A stretch of 64,000 nt of DNA from contig NZ_PNFP01000012.1 of the NCBI RefSeq assembly GCF_002940685.1, positions 1-64,000 on the forward strand. Direction: 5' to 3'. Under the pieces are notes generated by a model. That model did no database searches. It was given only the letters and a program-made list of their open reading frames with translations, and was not told the DNA's origin. Made by a program: the position numbers and the translations under genes. Each line of letters starts with the position of its first letter. The stretch's first letter is position 1. The DNA comes from Ensifer adhaerens. Its GTDB lineage: Bacteria > Pseudomonadota > Alphaproteobacteria > Rhizobiales > Rhizobiaceae. Shown one piece after another: positions 9,863-17,956 of this stretch.

Positions 9863-10542
9863 GCCTCTTCGTCAGTCCCGCGCTCTTCAAGCAGCGCCTT
9901 CAATCTCATGGCCGTCGCGTTGATATGGGCGCGGGCCAGTTTCTCGGATTCATCAAGGTTCCGTGCGGCGATCGCCTCGACGATCAGCCCGTGTTCGGCG
10001 ACCGCCGTGCTTGCCCGTTCGCTGGAAAGCGAAAAGGCCGGCGCAAAGACCTGTGAGGTCATGCGCAGAAGCGGCCCGAGCGCTGCGAGCGACGCATTGC
10101 GCGAGGCACTGACAATCGCCTCGTGAAAGACGACATTGGACTGGGTATAGGCGCCGGGATCCCAGTTTTCGACGATCTTGCGCTGGCGCTCGACCTGCTT
10201 TGCCAGATCCTTGATTTCGGCCGCGGTTGCGCGTTCGGCGGCGTTGCGCGCCGCCACGCCGTCCATCGCCTCGCGCACCGCATAGGCGTCCAAGAGTTTC
10301 GGCAGGTCGGCCGTCGCCACGCGCACGCCGCTGCCCGGCTTGTTGACGACCAGCCCATCGCGCTCCAGCACCCGCAAGGCTTCGCGCAGCGGCGTGCGGC
10401 TTATGCCGAACTCGGCAGCGATCTTCTCCTGGCGGAGCGTCGCGCCGGGCGCATAGACGCCGGCATAGATACGTTCGCGAAGAGCCTGGGCCACTTCGTC
10501 GAGCAGGCGTGACTGGCTTCGCCATTCGAAGGATTGGTTCAT
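9859..10542 (-). CDS. GntR-family transcriptional regulator (FadR/FCD subfamily)
   Basis: A 227-residue repressor-type protein with an N-terminal winged helix (ALRERIYAGVYAPGATLRQEKIAAEF, then GISRTPLREALRVLERDGLV) and an all-helical FCD effector domain. The start at 10542 (MNQSFEW) follows GGGAGG by about 6 bases; the upstream ATG is not supported. It is the first gene of the minus-strand run that includes ALDH, SDR, importer and amidase, and so is their likely local regulator. A perfect palindrome 27 bases upstream suggests autoregulation. Confidence 0.93.
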   Translation of the reverse strand: MNQSFEWRSQSRLLDEVAQALRERIYAGVYAPGATLRQEKIAAEFGISRTPLREALRVLERDGLVVNKPGSGVRVATADLPKLLDAYAVREAMDGVAARNAAERATAAEIKDLAKQVERQRKIVENWDPGAYTQSNVVFHEAIVSASRNASLAALGPLLRMTSQVFAPAFSLSSERASTAVAEHGLIVEAIAARNLDESEKLARAHINATAMRLKALLEERGTDEEA

Positions 10543-10568
10543 CGATCCCTCCCAAGATCGAGGCAAAT

Positions 10569-10583
10569 TGTATCCAGGATACA
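10569..10583. promoter_or_regulatory. palindromic operator candidate of the GntR regulator
   Basis: TGTATCC-A-GGATACA is a perfect 15-base inverted repeat centred 34 bases upstream of the GntR start codon. FadR-subfamily GntR proteins bind short palindromes of this kind (often TTGTATAC-like). Assignment to this regulator is inference from position and symmetry. Confidence 0.75.
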
Positions 10584-10737
10584 GGCCGTGTCAATCCGCT
10601 GATGGCATGTAAGTCCCAGGGATTAACGGGAAGCGCTCGCCACGCCTTCGCCTTCGGCAAATCTCGAACTGCACCGACGCGTTGACGCGCCGCTCGCCGC
10701 GGCTTCTATTAGGAACAGCTGTGATGGGAGGCTGGCC

Positions 10738-11496
10738 GTGCAGATGCTTGATTGGATTGCGATTATCCTGTTCCTCGTGACCTGGGCGGGGCTGGAGCCG
10801 ATGATGGCGCTTGGCTGGCCGCGCCGGACTGACAGCCTGATGTTGGACATGGTGCGTGTCCGACAGGCGTGGATGCGCGAAGTGCTCACGCGGGACACCA
10901 ACTTCATCGGCGACGCGGCCATCCTCGGTCACACGATCAATTCGGCGTCGTTCTTCGGTTCAGCCAATCTCATCGTCATCGTCGCCATGAGCAGCGCGCT
11001 TTTCATCCAGCCGACGATCGGCCTCCAGTCGGGCATCATCGCGATGTTCGCGCCGATCGAGCCGTTGTGGCTGTTTCAATGCAAGGTGCTGCTCGTCATG
11101 GCGACCTTGCTGCGCGGGCTGTCCGAATTCATCTGGGCTGTCCGGCAGATCAACTATTGCCTCGCGGCGATCGGAGCGAGCCCGTCGCGCGAAGAAGCCC
11201 GCGATATCGCCGCATGGGCCCACGCCCTGTCGCTGATGATCAATCCGGCCCTTCGCTCCTTCAGCCAGGGCGTCCGCTCCTATTACTTCACCGTTGCCGC
11301 CGCGCTCTGGTTCCTGGGGCCGATCGCCTTTCTTATCGCCATCGTCGGCTCGGTCGCGCTTCTCGTCTGGAGGCATAGCTGGTCGGATACAGCCAAGGGC
11401 GTCATGGAGGTGCGCAAGCTGCTCGACGAGAGCGATCAGGCGGCCGCGGCGGCAGAACCCTCAACAGCCGTCCGTACTCCGGCGGCAAACAGCTGA
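10738..11496 (+). CDS. DUF599 family membrane protein
   Basis: A 252-residue integral membrane protein matching DUF599 in layout. A first hydrophobic helix (residues 5-22) is followed by RRTDSLMLDMVRVRQAWM and TRDTNFIGDAAILGHTINSASFF, then three more hydrophobic segments (about 77-95, 110-130 and 190-215). The GTG at 10738 is chosen because GGGAGG sits 6 bases before it; ATG 10744 is the alternative. The function of the family is unknown. It is divergent from the GntR gene and appears to be a single gene. Confidence 0.85.
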   Translation: MQMLDWIAIILFLVTWAGLEPMMALGWPRRTDSLMLDMVRVRQAWMREVLTRDTNFIGDAAILGHTINSASFFGSANLIVIVAMSSALFIQPTIGLQSGIIAMFAPIEPLWLFQCKVLLVMATLLRGLSEFIWAVRQINYCLAAIGASPSREEARDIAAWAHALSLMINPALRSFSQGVRSYYFTVAAALWFLGPIAFLIAIVGSVALLVWRHSWSDTAKGVMEVRKLLDESDQAAAAAEPSTAVRTPAANS

Positions 11497-11574
11497 GGGT
11501 TTTTGGCGTGACCGGTTGGATTTGGCCGGCGAGGTAACCACCTAGTATCCGTAACGCTCTGGAGGCGATCGCCC

Positions 11575-11955
11575 ATGTCCGACAAACCGATCAAGATTCC
11601 CGGTCCCGATCACCCGATCACCATCGCGCAAAACCCGGCGCGGGTCGTTGTCAAACTCGACGGTCGCGTCGTTGCCGACACGCGCAATGCACTGATTTTG
11701 CGGGAGGCGTCCCATCCGCCGGTGCAGTACATCCCACGTGAGGACGTCGACATGTCGTTGCTTGAGCGCACCGATCACGCATCCCACTGCCCCTACAAGG
11801 GCGACGCTTCCTATTACAGCATCACCATTGGCGGCGAGCGCGCGAAGAACGCCGTCTGGACTTACGAGGACCCGCACGCGGCGGTCGCCGAAATCCGAAA
11901 CCGGGTGGCCTTCTATCCGGATCGGGTGGATACGATCGAAGAGCTTCGGCCCTAG
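11575..11955 (+). CDS. DUF427 domain protein
   Basis: A 126-residue cytoplasmic protein of the DUF427 family. The conserved block YIPREDVDMSLLERTDHASHCPYKGDAS, with the HCPYKG motif, and the end WTYEDPHAAVAEIRNRVAFYPDRVD are typical. Start at 11575 has GGAGG 8-9 bases upstream. The biochemical role of the family is not established. It is convergent with the LysR gene that follows. Confidence 0.9.
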   Translation: MSDKPIKIPGPDHPITIAQNPARVVVKLDGRVVADTRNALILREASHPPVQYIPREDVDMSLLERTDHASHCPYKGDASYYSITIGGERAKNAVWTYEDPHAAVAEIRNRVAFYPDRVDTIEELRP

Positions 11956-12024
11956 GCGCGAAAGGGCGCCCCGCCGCCCGCGCGTCGCCGCGTGACGGTT
12001 GTTGGAAGCGGGAGCGGGGTGACC

Positions 12025-12936
12025 CTACTTGCTCCGGACCCGAAACGTCTCGCGCACCGCTTTTAGGAACTCCGTCACTTTCGGCAGGTCGCCCAGTTGC
12101 TGGTGGTAGAGGTAGTAGAGGGGCGTGGGCGGCCCGGACCATTCGGGAAGAACCGGGACAAGTCTTCCTGCCGCTACGCCGTCGGCGGCGAGCGCGTCGC
12201 TCAGCATGCCGATACCGAGACCTTCGGCGATCAGGCGTTCGCCGATCGCCGGATCGTCGACGACGATGGATGGCGGACGCTCGAGCGTGAAATGCCTTAT
12301 GCCATCTGTCAGCACCCAGTGTGCCAGCTCCCGGCGCATGCGGGTCCGGTGGGCGATAAGCGCGACCTGCATCAGGTCCTCGGGCGCGGACAGCGCCAAT
12401 CCGGCGCAATAGCCTGGTGCGGCATAGAGGCGCTGTTCGATCGTTCCGATTTTCCGGTAGATCATCTCGCTGTCGACGGGTTCGCCCATGCGCAGCGCCA
12501 CGTCGACGCTCTCGCCGATCAGGTCGACATTGTGGTGCGTCGTCTGCAGGTCGACCTGGACGTCGGGGCAAAGCTGTGCATAGCGCTTCAGGATCGGCGG
12601 CAGAAAGGTGCGGGCAAAGGCGACCGATGTCGCCACCCGCAGGCGCCCACGCGCCGTGCCGTCGGCGGGTCCGAAACCGGCAATGCCGCGATCGATGAGC
12701 TCCACCGCCCCGCCGATCTGTTCCAGCAGATGGTTGCCCGCCTCGGTGAGCGAGACACGGCGCGTCGAACGCAACAAAAGCGCGACACCGAGCGCGGTCT
12801 CAAGCTCCTGCAGCCGTCGGCTGACCGTGCTTGGCGGAAGATGAAGGCGAAGCGCCGCTGAGGAAAAGCTCTCGGTACGGGCAACCTCGAGGAAAATCCG
12901 GAGGCTGTTGAGATCGGCAGACAGAGGAGATTTCAT
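12025..12936 (-). CDS. LysR-family transcriptional regulator
   Basis: A 303-residue regulator with an N-terminal helix-turn-helix (LNSLRIFLEVARTESFSSAA, with PPSTVSRRLQELE as recognition helix) and a LysR substrate-binding C-terminal half. The ATG at 12936 gives the family-typical start; a TTG five codons upstream is an alternative, and no strong ribosome site separates them. It is divergent from the exported metallo-hydrolase gene 91 bases away and so is its likely regulator. Effector unknown. Confidence 0.9.
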   Translation of the reverse strand: MKSPLSADLNSLRIFLEVARTESFSSAALRLHLPPSTVSRRLQELETALGVALLLRSTRRVSLTEAGNHLLEQIGGAVELIDRGIAGFGPADGTARGRLRVATSVAFARTFLPPILKRYAQLCPDVQVDLQTTHHNVDLIGESVDVALRMGEPVDSEMIYRKIGTIEQRLYAAPGYCAGLALSAPEDLMQVALIAHRTRMRRELAHWVLTDGIRHFTLERPPSIVVDDPAIGERLIAEGLGIGMLSDALAADGVAAGRLVPVLPEWSGPPTPLYYLYHQQLGDLPKVTEFLKAVRETFRVRSK

Positions 12937-13027
12937 GCGTTTCCGGAACAATCACTTCCACGATCGCAGGATAATCGACCGACGGTTGAATTGATAGCGT
13001 CTCGGCATCCAATCGAAGGAGCCGATC

Positions 13028-13987
13028 ATGACCACCCGCAGACAAGCCCTTGGCCTTCTCGCCGCCACCGCCCTCTTGCCGCTGGCGCCGCGGTTTGCCT
13101 TTTCCGCCGCGCCATTCTCGACCGTCGCCAATGCAGGTTACTATCGCTTCCGCTTCGGAAAGTTCGAAGTCACCGCCTTGTCGGACGGCACCCTGGCACT
13201 GCCGATGACGAAGATCTATCAGAACGAACCGGAAGGCGAGCTGCAGCGCAGACTGGACGCGAACTTCCTCGGCAAGGAGCCGCATCTGTCGATCAACGCC
13301 TATCTCGTCAACGACGGCGAACGGCTGGTGCTGATCGATGCCGGGTCGGGCGCCCTGCTCGGTGCCGCCGCCGGCAAGCTCTTGCGGCATCTCATCGCCT
13401 CCGGCTACCGGGCCGATCAGGTCGACGCGGTGATCCTGACCCACGTGCACGCCGACCACTCCGGCGGCCTGACCGTCGACGGCAAGCCGCAGTTTCCGAA
13501 TGCGGAAATCCACCTTGCCGATCGCGAGTACCGGTACTGGATCGAGCAAGAGGGCGTGACGGGGATGACCGAGGCGCAGAAGACCGATTTCCAGCGGGCG
13601 CACGATGCCCTCGTTCCCTATATCGACGCCGGAAAAGTGAAGCGTTTCGCCGACAATGCGGACGTCTTGCCGAACCTTGGATCGACCTTGCGCGCCGGGC
13701 ACACGCCCGGGCATTCATCCATCGTGCTGAAAGCGGATGACGGCCAGCGCCTCGTCTTCTGGGGCGACATCATCCACGGGGATTACATCCAGTTCGACAC
13801 GCCTGACGTCTTCGTCAGCTTCGACGTCGACGGCACCGCCGCGGCAGCGACGCGTGCCGTGGCACTGGCGGATGCGGCCGATGGGCGATACCTCGTTGCC
13901 GGTGCGCATCTGCCATTCCCCGGCGTTGGCCATGTGGCGCGCGACGAGACGCTCTATCGCTTCGTCCCCTGGAACTACGTCGAGTAG
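13028..13987 (+). CDS. Tat-exported metallo-beta-lactamase-fold hydrolase
   Basis: A 319-residue MBL-fold enzyme. The N-terminus MTTRRQALGLLAATALLPL is a twin-arginine signal peptide, so the folded metalloenzyme is probably exported to the periplasm. The zinc motif is ILTHVHADHSGG; further ligands are likely H in AGHTPGHSS, D in WGDIIHGD and the late H in GAHLPFPG. AAGGAG lies about 7 bases before the ATG. Relatives include lactonases and other small-molecule hydrolases; substrate unknown. The divergent LysR gene probably controls it. Confidence 0.9.
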   Translation: MTTRRQALGLLAATALLPLAPRFAFSAAPFSTVANAGYYRFRFGKFEVTALSDGTLALPMTKIYQNEPEGELQRRLDANFLGKEPHLSINAYLVNDGERLVLIDAGSGALLGAAAGKLLRHLIASGYRADQVDAVILTHVHADHSGGLTVDGKPQFPNAEIHLADREYRYWIEQEGVTGMTEAQKTDFQRAHDALVPYIDAGKVKRFADNADVLPNLGSTLRAGHTPGHSSIVLKADDGQRLVFWGDIIHGDYIQFDTPDVFVSFDVDGTAAAATRAVALADAADGRYLVAGAHLPFPGVGHVARDETLYRFVPWNYVE

Positions 13988-14009
13988 CGGGTGGCAGCTT
14001 AGGCCTTGT

Positions 14010-14579
14010 CTACGAGATGACGTTGCGGACGAAGGTCACGACGTCGTCGCCGTCATTGATGTAGGCATAGGCCTGGGCCGAGCTGAAGACCGTGAAGGTG
14101 CCGCTTGCGTAGCGCTTGCGCTCGCCCGAGAGCTCCAGCGTCAGGGCGCCTTCCGTCACGAACAGCATCTCATGCCAGCCCTGCGGGTCGGGCTCGGCGT
14201 CGTAGCGTTCGCCGGGCGCCAGCGACCACAGCCACATCTGGGCTTCGCTCGCTGCCGGGGTGGATGCCAGCAGCCGCGCTTCGCTTTCCGCTTGGCGGCC
14301 GCGCCAGGTCGCCGCGTCGATATTGTCGCGGGAGTGACGCGACGGGTCCCGGACGAGATCGACGAAGCCGATATTCATCGCTGCCGCCAGCCTGTCGAGG
14401 CTCGAGAGGCTGATATTGGCGTCGCCCCCTTCGACCGCCACGATCATGCGCCGGCTGATGCCCGATGCCTCTGCCAATGCCGCCTGGCTCAATCCGGCTG
14501 CGAGCCGGATCCGCTTCAGGTTCTCGGCCACGTGGGACAAAACGTCGGATCGATCTTGACTGTGCAATATATTGCTCAT
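14010..14579 (-). CDS. XRE-family regulator with C-terminal cupin domain
   Basis: A 189-residue regulator. Residues about 15-70 form an XRE helix-turn-helix (LKRIRLAAGLSQAALAEASG, then SRRMIVAVEGGDANIS), and residues about 110-185 form a cupin (GWHEMLFVTEGALTLEL and the strands after it) that presumably senses a small ligand. It is divergent from the aminotransferase gene. A perfect palindrome overlaps its codons 2-5, suggesting self-repression. Such XRE-cupin proteins often control amino-acid or amine metabolism genes next door; that is inference here. Confidence 0.92.
   Translation of the reverse strand: MSNILHSQDRSDVLSHVAENLKRIRLAAGLSQAALAEASGISRRMIVAVEGGDANISLSSLDRLAAAMNIGFVDLVRDPSRHSRDNIDAATWRGRQAESEARLLASTPAASEAQMWLWSLAPGERYDAEPDPQGWHEMLFVTEGALTLELSGERKRYASGTFTVFSSAQAYAYINDGDDVVTFVRNVIS
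14564..14575. promoter_or_regulatory. palindrome overlapping start of the XRE-cupin gene
   Basis: GCAATATATTGC is a perfect 12-base palindrome covering codons 2-5 of the XRE-cupin gene. An operator here could block both the regulator and, from the gap 14580-14785, the divergent aminotransferase. The protein that binds is inferred, not shown. Confidence 0.55.
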
Positions 14580-14785
14580 AACGTCTTTCTACAGGGATCG
14601 AACACCAAATGCCACAGCCATTTCCAGGGGCTTCCGTCAGCGACGGCGGGCTGCTGCGGAGCCGTGTCGGCATCATCGGTTCATGTCACAGGAAACGGCA
14701 ATTCTCAACGAGCGTGCCCCGCACGGTTTCGGTTCGGGCGCCGGCATGCCCGAACATGTCTCAAGAATTCGAAAGGACGCATGCC

Positions 14786-15919
14786 ATGAAAATCCGCGAC
14801 TTCGGCGTCGAGATCTGGATGAACCGCTACGAGAACCATTGCGAATGGAACCTCGCCGAGACCTGCGTCGAATCGCTGACCGTGGCGGAACTCCTGGATA
14901 TGGCGGGCAAGACGGACGCTATCCTTTCCGAACTGCTGCCGCTGAAACTGACCTATGGCGCTATCGAGGGGTCCGAGCGGCTGCGCGGCCTGATCGCCGG
15001 CCTTTACGCGAAGCAGGCGATCGAAAACGTCGTCACCACCCACGGCGCGATCGGCGCCAATGCCCTTGTTCACGCGACGCTCGTCGAGCCGGGCGACCGG
15101 GTGATTTCGGTGCTGCCGACCTACCAGCAGCACTATTCGATCCCCGAGAGCTACGGTGCCGATACGCAGATCCTGAGATTGACCGAAGCGACCGGCTTCC
15201 TGCCCGATCTGGAGCAGCTGCGGCGGCTGGCGATCCCGGGTACAAAGCTTATCGCCATCAACAATCCCAACAATCCGACCGGCGCGCTGATGGACCGCGC
15301 CTATCTCGAAAGGATCGTCGCGATCGCGCGCGCCTCGGGCGCCTGGATCCTCTGCGACGAGGTCTATCGCGGCACGGATCAGCAGGGCGACGGGCTGACC
15401 GCGTCGATCGCCGACCTCTACGAAAAGGGCATCAGCACCGGCAGCATGTCGAAGACCTTTTCGCTCGCCGGCCTCAGGCTCGGCTGGATCGGCGCGCCTC
15501 CGGAACTGATCCGCGCCGTTTCGGTCCATCGCGATTACAACACCATCAGCGTCGGCATGCTCGACGATCACTTCGCGGCAATCGCGCTTGAGAACAAGGA
15601 CAAGATTCTCGCCCGCAGCCAGAGCATCACCCGCACCAACCTCGCCATTCTCTCGGACTGGGTGGAGGAGGAGCCGCTGATCTCCTGGGTCAAGCCACAG
15701 TCGGGCACGACGGCGCTTCTGAAATACGACCTGCCGATGACATCCGAGGCCTTCTGCCTCGAACTGCTCCAGCGCACCGGCGTGATGTTCACGCCGGGCA
15801 GTGCGATGGACATGGAGGGCTACCTCCGGATCGGCTACGCCAACAATGAGGGCATCCTGCGCGAAGGGCTGAAGCGCGTCTCCGCGTTCTTGCGGGAGCA
15901 ACAGGCGGCCGCTGCCTGA
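14786..15919 (+). CDS. PLP-dependent class I/II aminotransferase
   Basis: A 377-residue fold-type I aminotransferase. The PLP lysine is K223 in STGSMSKTFSLAGLRLGW; NNPNNPTG and CDEVYRG (residues 190-196) bind the cofactor, and a C-terminal arginine lies in GYLRIGYANN. The start at 14786 (MKIRDFG) follows AAGGA by 8 bases; the open frame continues upstream but with unlikely composition. It resembles the capreomycidine-synthase-like branch, yet lacks cluster context for such a product. It is divergent from an XRE-cupin regulator and ends 6 bases from the convergent GST gene. Amino donor and acceptor unknown. Confidence 0.9.
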   Translation: MKIRDFGVEIWMNRYENHCEWNLAETCVESLTVAELLDMAGKTDAILSELLPLKLTYGAIEGSERLRGLIAGLYAKQAIENVVTTHGAIGANALVHATLVEPGDRVISVLPTYQQHYSIPESYGADTQILRLTEATGFLPDLEQLRRLAIPGTKLIAINNPNNPTGALMDRAYLERIVAIARASGAWILCDEVYRGTDQQGDGLTASIADLYEKGISTGSMSKTFSLAGLRLGWIGAPPELIRAVSVHRDYNTISVGMLDDHFAAIALENKDKILARSQSITRTNLAILSDWVEEEPLISWVKPQSGTTALLKYDLPMTSEAFCLELLQRTGVMFTPGSAMDMEGYLRIGYANNEGILREGLKRVSAFLREQQAAAA

Positions 15920-15925
15920 GGGGGC

Positions 15926-16651
15926 TCAGGGCGCGATATCCAGTTCCGGGTAACGGCGGAAGATACCGTCCTCGTTGAAGGCCAGCCGTCGCGATGAGGC
16001 GAGATAGGCGGCGATGTTCGGCCGGGCTTTCACCGAGGCATGCAGTTTCATGAGGTTCGGGTAGCTCTCCTCATAGTGCCGCATCGCCTTGGCAAAGGCA
16101 TAGCGGAGCCCCTCGATCACCTGGAACAGCGATAGGTCGACATAGGTGGTGGTGCGGCCTACTGCATGTCCGCCGCCCTCAGGGTTTTGCGCGAGAATCC
16201 GCTCGAAGTAACCGAGATACTTCGGGATGCGGTTGGTGACGAATTCGAATGCGCGATCCCTAGCCTCCGCCTTCTGCTCCTCATAATATTTCGAAGTCGC
16301 GATCGGATGGTGCGTGTCATGCACTTCGGCGATGAAGTCGGTGACGGTGAGCTGCAGGCCGTTGGCAAAGCACCGCAGCGCCTCATCGTCAGGCGCAAGG
16401 CCGACCTTGGGGCCGAGGTAGAAGAGGATGTTGGCCACATGCGAGATGGTCTGGTCGCCGTCTCGCAGGAAGGGCGGCGCAAAGGGCACGTACGCCTCGG
16501 TGGTGCTCTCCATCCGTTTCAGCATCTCACTGGTGCCGCGGCCCGTCGCGCGCGTGACATCGACGTAATCGGCGCCGGCGTCCTCGAGTGCCAGCCGGAC
16601 AAATTCACCGCGCCCCTGGATGCCGTCCCAGTAGTACAATTCATAGGTCAT
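15926..16651 (-). CDS. glutathione S-transferase family protein
   Basis: A 241-residue protein with a thioredoxin-like N-terminal GST domain (MTYELYYWDGIQGRGEFVRLAL, about residues 1-85) and an all-helical C-terminal domain. The segment TISHVANILFYLG is the SNAIL/TRAIL-like glutathione-binding turn. GAGG is 5 bases upstream of the ATG at 16651. The longer frame upstream would need an unsupported start. It probably conjugates or reduces an electrophile with glutathione; substrate unknown. It appears to be a single gene. Confidence 0.9.
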   Translation of the reverse strand: MTYELYYWDGIQGRGEFVRLALEDAGADYVDVTRATGRGTSEMLKRMESTTEAYVPFAPPFLRDGDQTISHVANILFYLGPKVGLAPDDEALRCFANGLQLTVTDFIAEVHDTHHPIATSKYYEEQKAEARDRAFEFVTNRIPKYLGYFERILAQNPEGGGHAVGRTTTYVDLSLFQVIEGLRYAFAKAMRHYEESYPNLMKLHASVKARPNIAAYLASSRRLAFNEDGIFRRYPELDIAP

Positions 16652-16804
16652 GATGCCTCGATCCCGTTCTGCATACCCGGTTGATATAGGCGCCGCGGCA
16701 GCGGTGGCGAGGGGAGGCCCGACTTCGACGCGTGCTCTGTCGAACAGGGCCGGTCCCATGCTAAGGCGCTATGAACACGTGCGGTCGGTTGGGGGTAAGT
16801 CTGG

Positions 16805-17806
16805 GTGAGCAAACCGAACTATCGCGACATTGCCGAACTCGCGGGCGTCGGAACCGCGACGGTCGAGCGGGTTTTGAACGGGCGCGGCGGCGTTCGTCCG
16901 GAACTGGTGGAAAAAGTGGTCGTGGCCGCGCGCGCGCTCGCCTATCCGCGAACCCTTCCCGATGCCCATCGCGGGCTGCTGCGCATCGACGTGCTGATGG
17001 TCCGTCCGGAGACGACCTTCTATCGCCGCCTGTCCCAGGCGTTCCAGCGCATCGCCGAGACGCTCGACCCGCTCGTCGTCGTGCATCGCAGTTTTGCCGA
17101 GGAAATGAAGCCGGAAGAGATAGCCAGGCGCATCCTTTCAACGGAGGTCAGCCGCGCCGGATTGATCCTCGCCGTGCCGAACCATCCGCTGATCAGCGCC
17201 GCCGTCGAAGCCGTAATCGCGCGCGGCGTGCCTGTTGTCCACGTCGTGACAAGGGCCTCGGACAGGTTGGGCGAATTCGTCGGCATCGACAACCACGCAG
17301 CCGGACGGACGGCGGCACTCTTCATCGCGCGCATGGCGCGCCGAGCCGGACCCGTCGTCGCCCTCTGCCACCCGATCTACCAGGTCCATCGCGATCGGCT
17401 CAGCGGCTTTTCCGACTACTTCGCGACGCATCCGGGCGAGCGCCAGTTCGAGTGGCTGGGCTTCACCCGCGACGAGGAGCACTACGGCGCCGAAGCGCTG
17501 CGGTCCGCGCTCGAGATGTATCCTGATATGGCCGGGCTCTACAATGCCGGCGGCGCCAACGCGGCGCTGATAGACGTGCTTCGCCGCCACAAGCGCGGAA
17601 GTGAGATCTTCTTCGTCGGCCATGAACTGACCGACTATACGCGCAAGGCGCTTGGCGACGGCATCATGGATGTGGTGCTCGACCAGGCGCCCGAGGCGCA
17701 GGCTCGTCGCTCGCTAGACCTGATGCTGCGCCGGATCGGGCTTTCCGAGATGGAGCCGGACACCGCGCCCATTCGCTTCATCACCATCACCGCCGAGAGC
17801 CTTTGA
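16805..17806 (+). CDS. LacI-family transcriptional regulator
   Basis: A 333-residue regulator starting with GTG at 16805 (MSKPNYRDIAELAGVGTATVERVLNG), a LacI helix-turn-helix plus hinge helix. It continues with a periplasmic-binding-protein-like effector domain resembling the ribose/sugar type. The recognition motif GTATVERVLN differs from the usual VSRVLN, so its operator may be unusual. It lies 150 bases upstream of, and in the same direction as, the hydroxylase/Rieske genes and is their likely regulator, possibly sensing a sugar-like ligand. Confidence 0.92.
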   Translation: MSKPNYRDIAELAGVGTATVERVLNGRGGVRPELVEKVVVAARALAYPRTLPDAHRGLLRIDVLMVRPETTFYRRLSQAFQRIAETLDPLVVVHRSFAEEMKPEEIARRILSTEVSRAGLILAVPNHPLISAAVEAVIARGVPVVHVVTRASDRLGEFVGIDNHAAGRTAALFIARMARRAGPVVALCHPIYQVHRDRLSGFSDYFATHPGERQFEWLGFTRDEEHYGAEALRSALEMYPDMAGLYNAGGANAALIDVLRRHKRGSEIFFVGHELTDYTRKALGDGIMDVVLDQAPEAQARRSLDLMLRRIGLSEMEPDTAPIRFITITAESL

Positions 17807-17811
17807 TCTGA

Positions 17812-17821
17812 TTTGATCAAA
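17812..17821. promoter_or_regulatory. palindrome upstream of the hydroxylase gene
   Basis: TTTGATCAAA is a perfect 10-base palindrome just after the stop of the LacI-type gene and 136 bases before the hydroxylase ATG. It could be the operator of that regulator. Short palindromes occur by chance, so confidence is limited. Confidence 0.4.
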
Positions 17822-17956
17822 CAAGGCTTCGCCGTCCCAAGCGCCTCCTGCTAGATTTTTGTCAAGAAGGAGAGTGCGGATCCGAGGCAACCGGACAGTC
17901 TTCTCCTTCATCGGAATTTGGGCGGAGCGCACGCGGTCCGCCGGGAGGAGAGCGCC

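Noticed and set aside
8024..10126. A 700-codon open frame on the plus strand opposite the SDR, aldehyde dehydrogenase and GntR genes
   Set aside because: It is antisense to three genes with clear motifs, has Arg/Ala/Gly-rich composition without domains, and arises from high GC at third positions.
12972..12992. Imperfect palindrome TCGAC-N5-GTTGA in the gap before the metallo-hydrolase as a LysR operator
   Set aside because: It fits T-N11-A loosely, but that pattern is too common by chance to call from one sequence.
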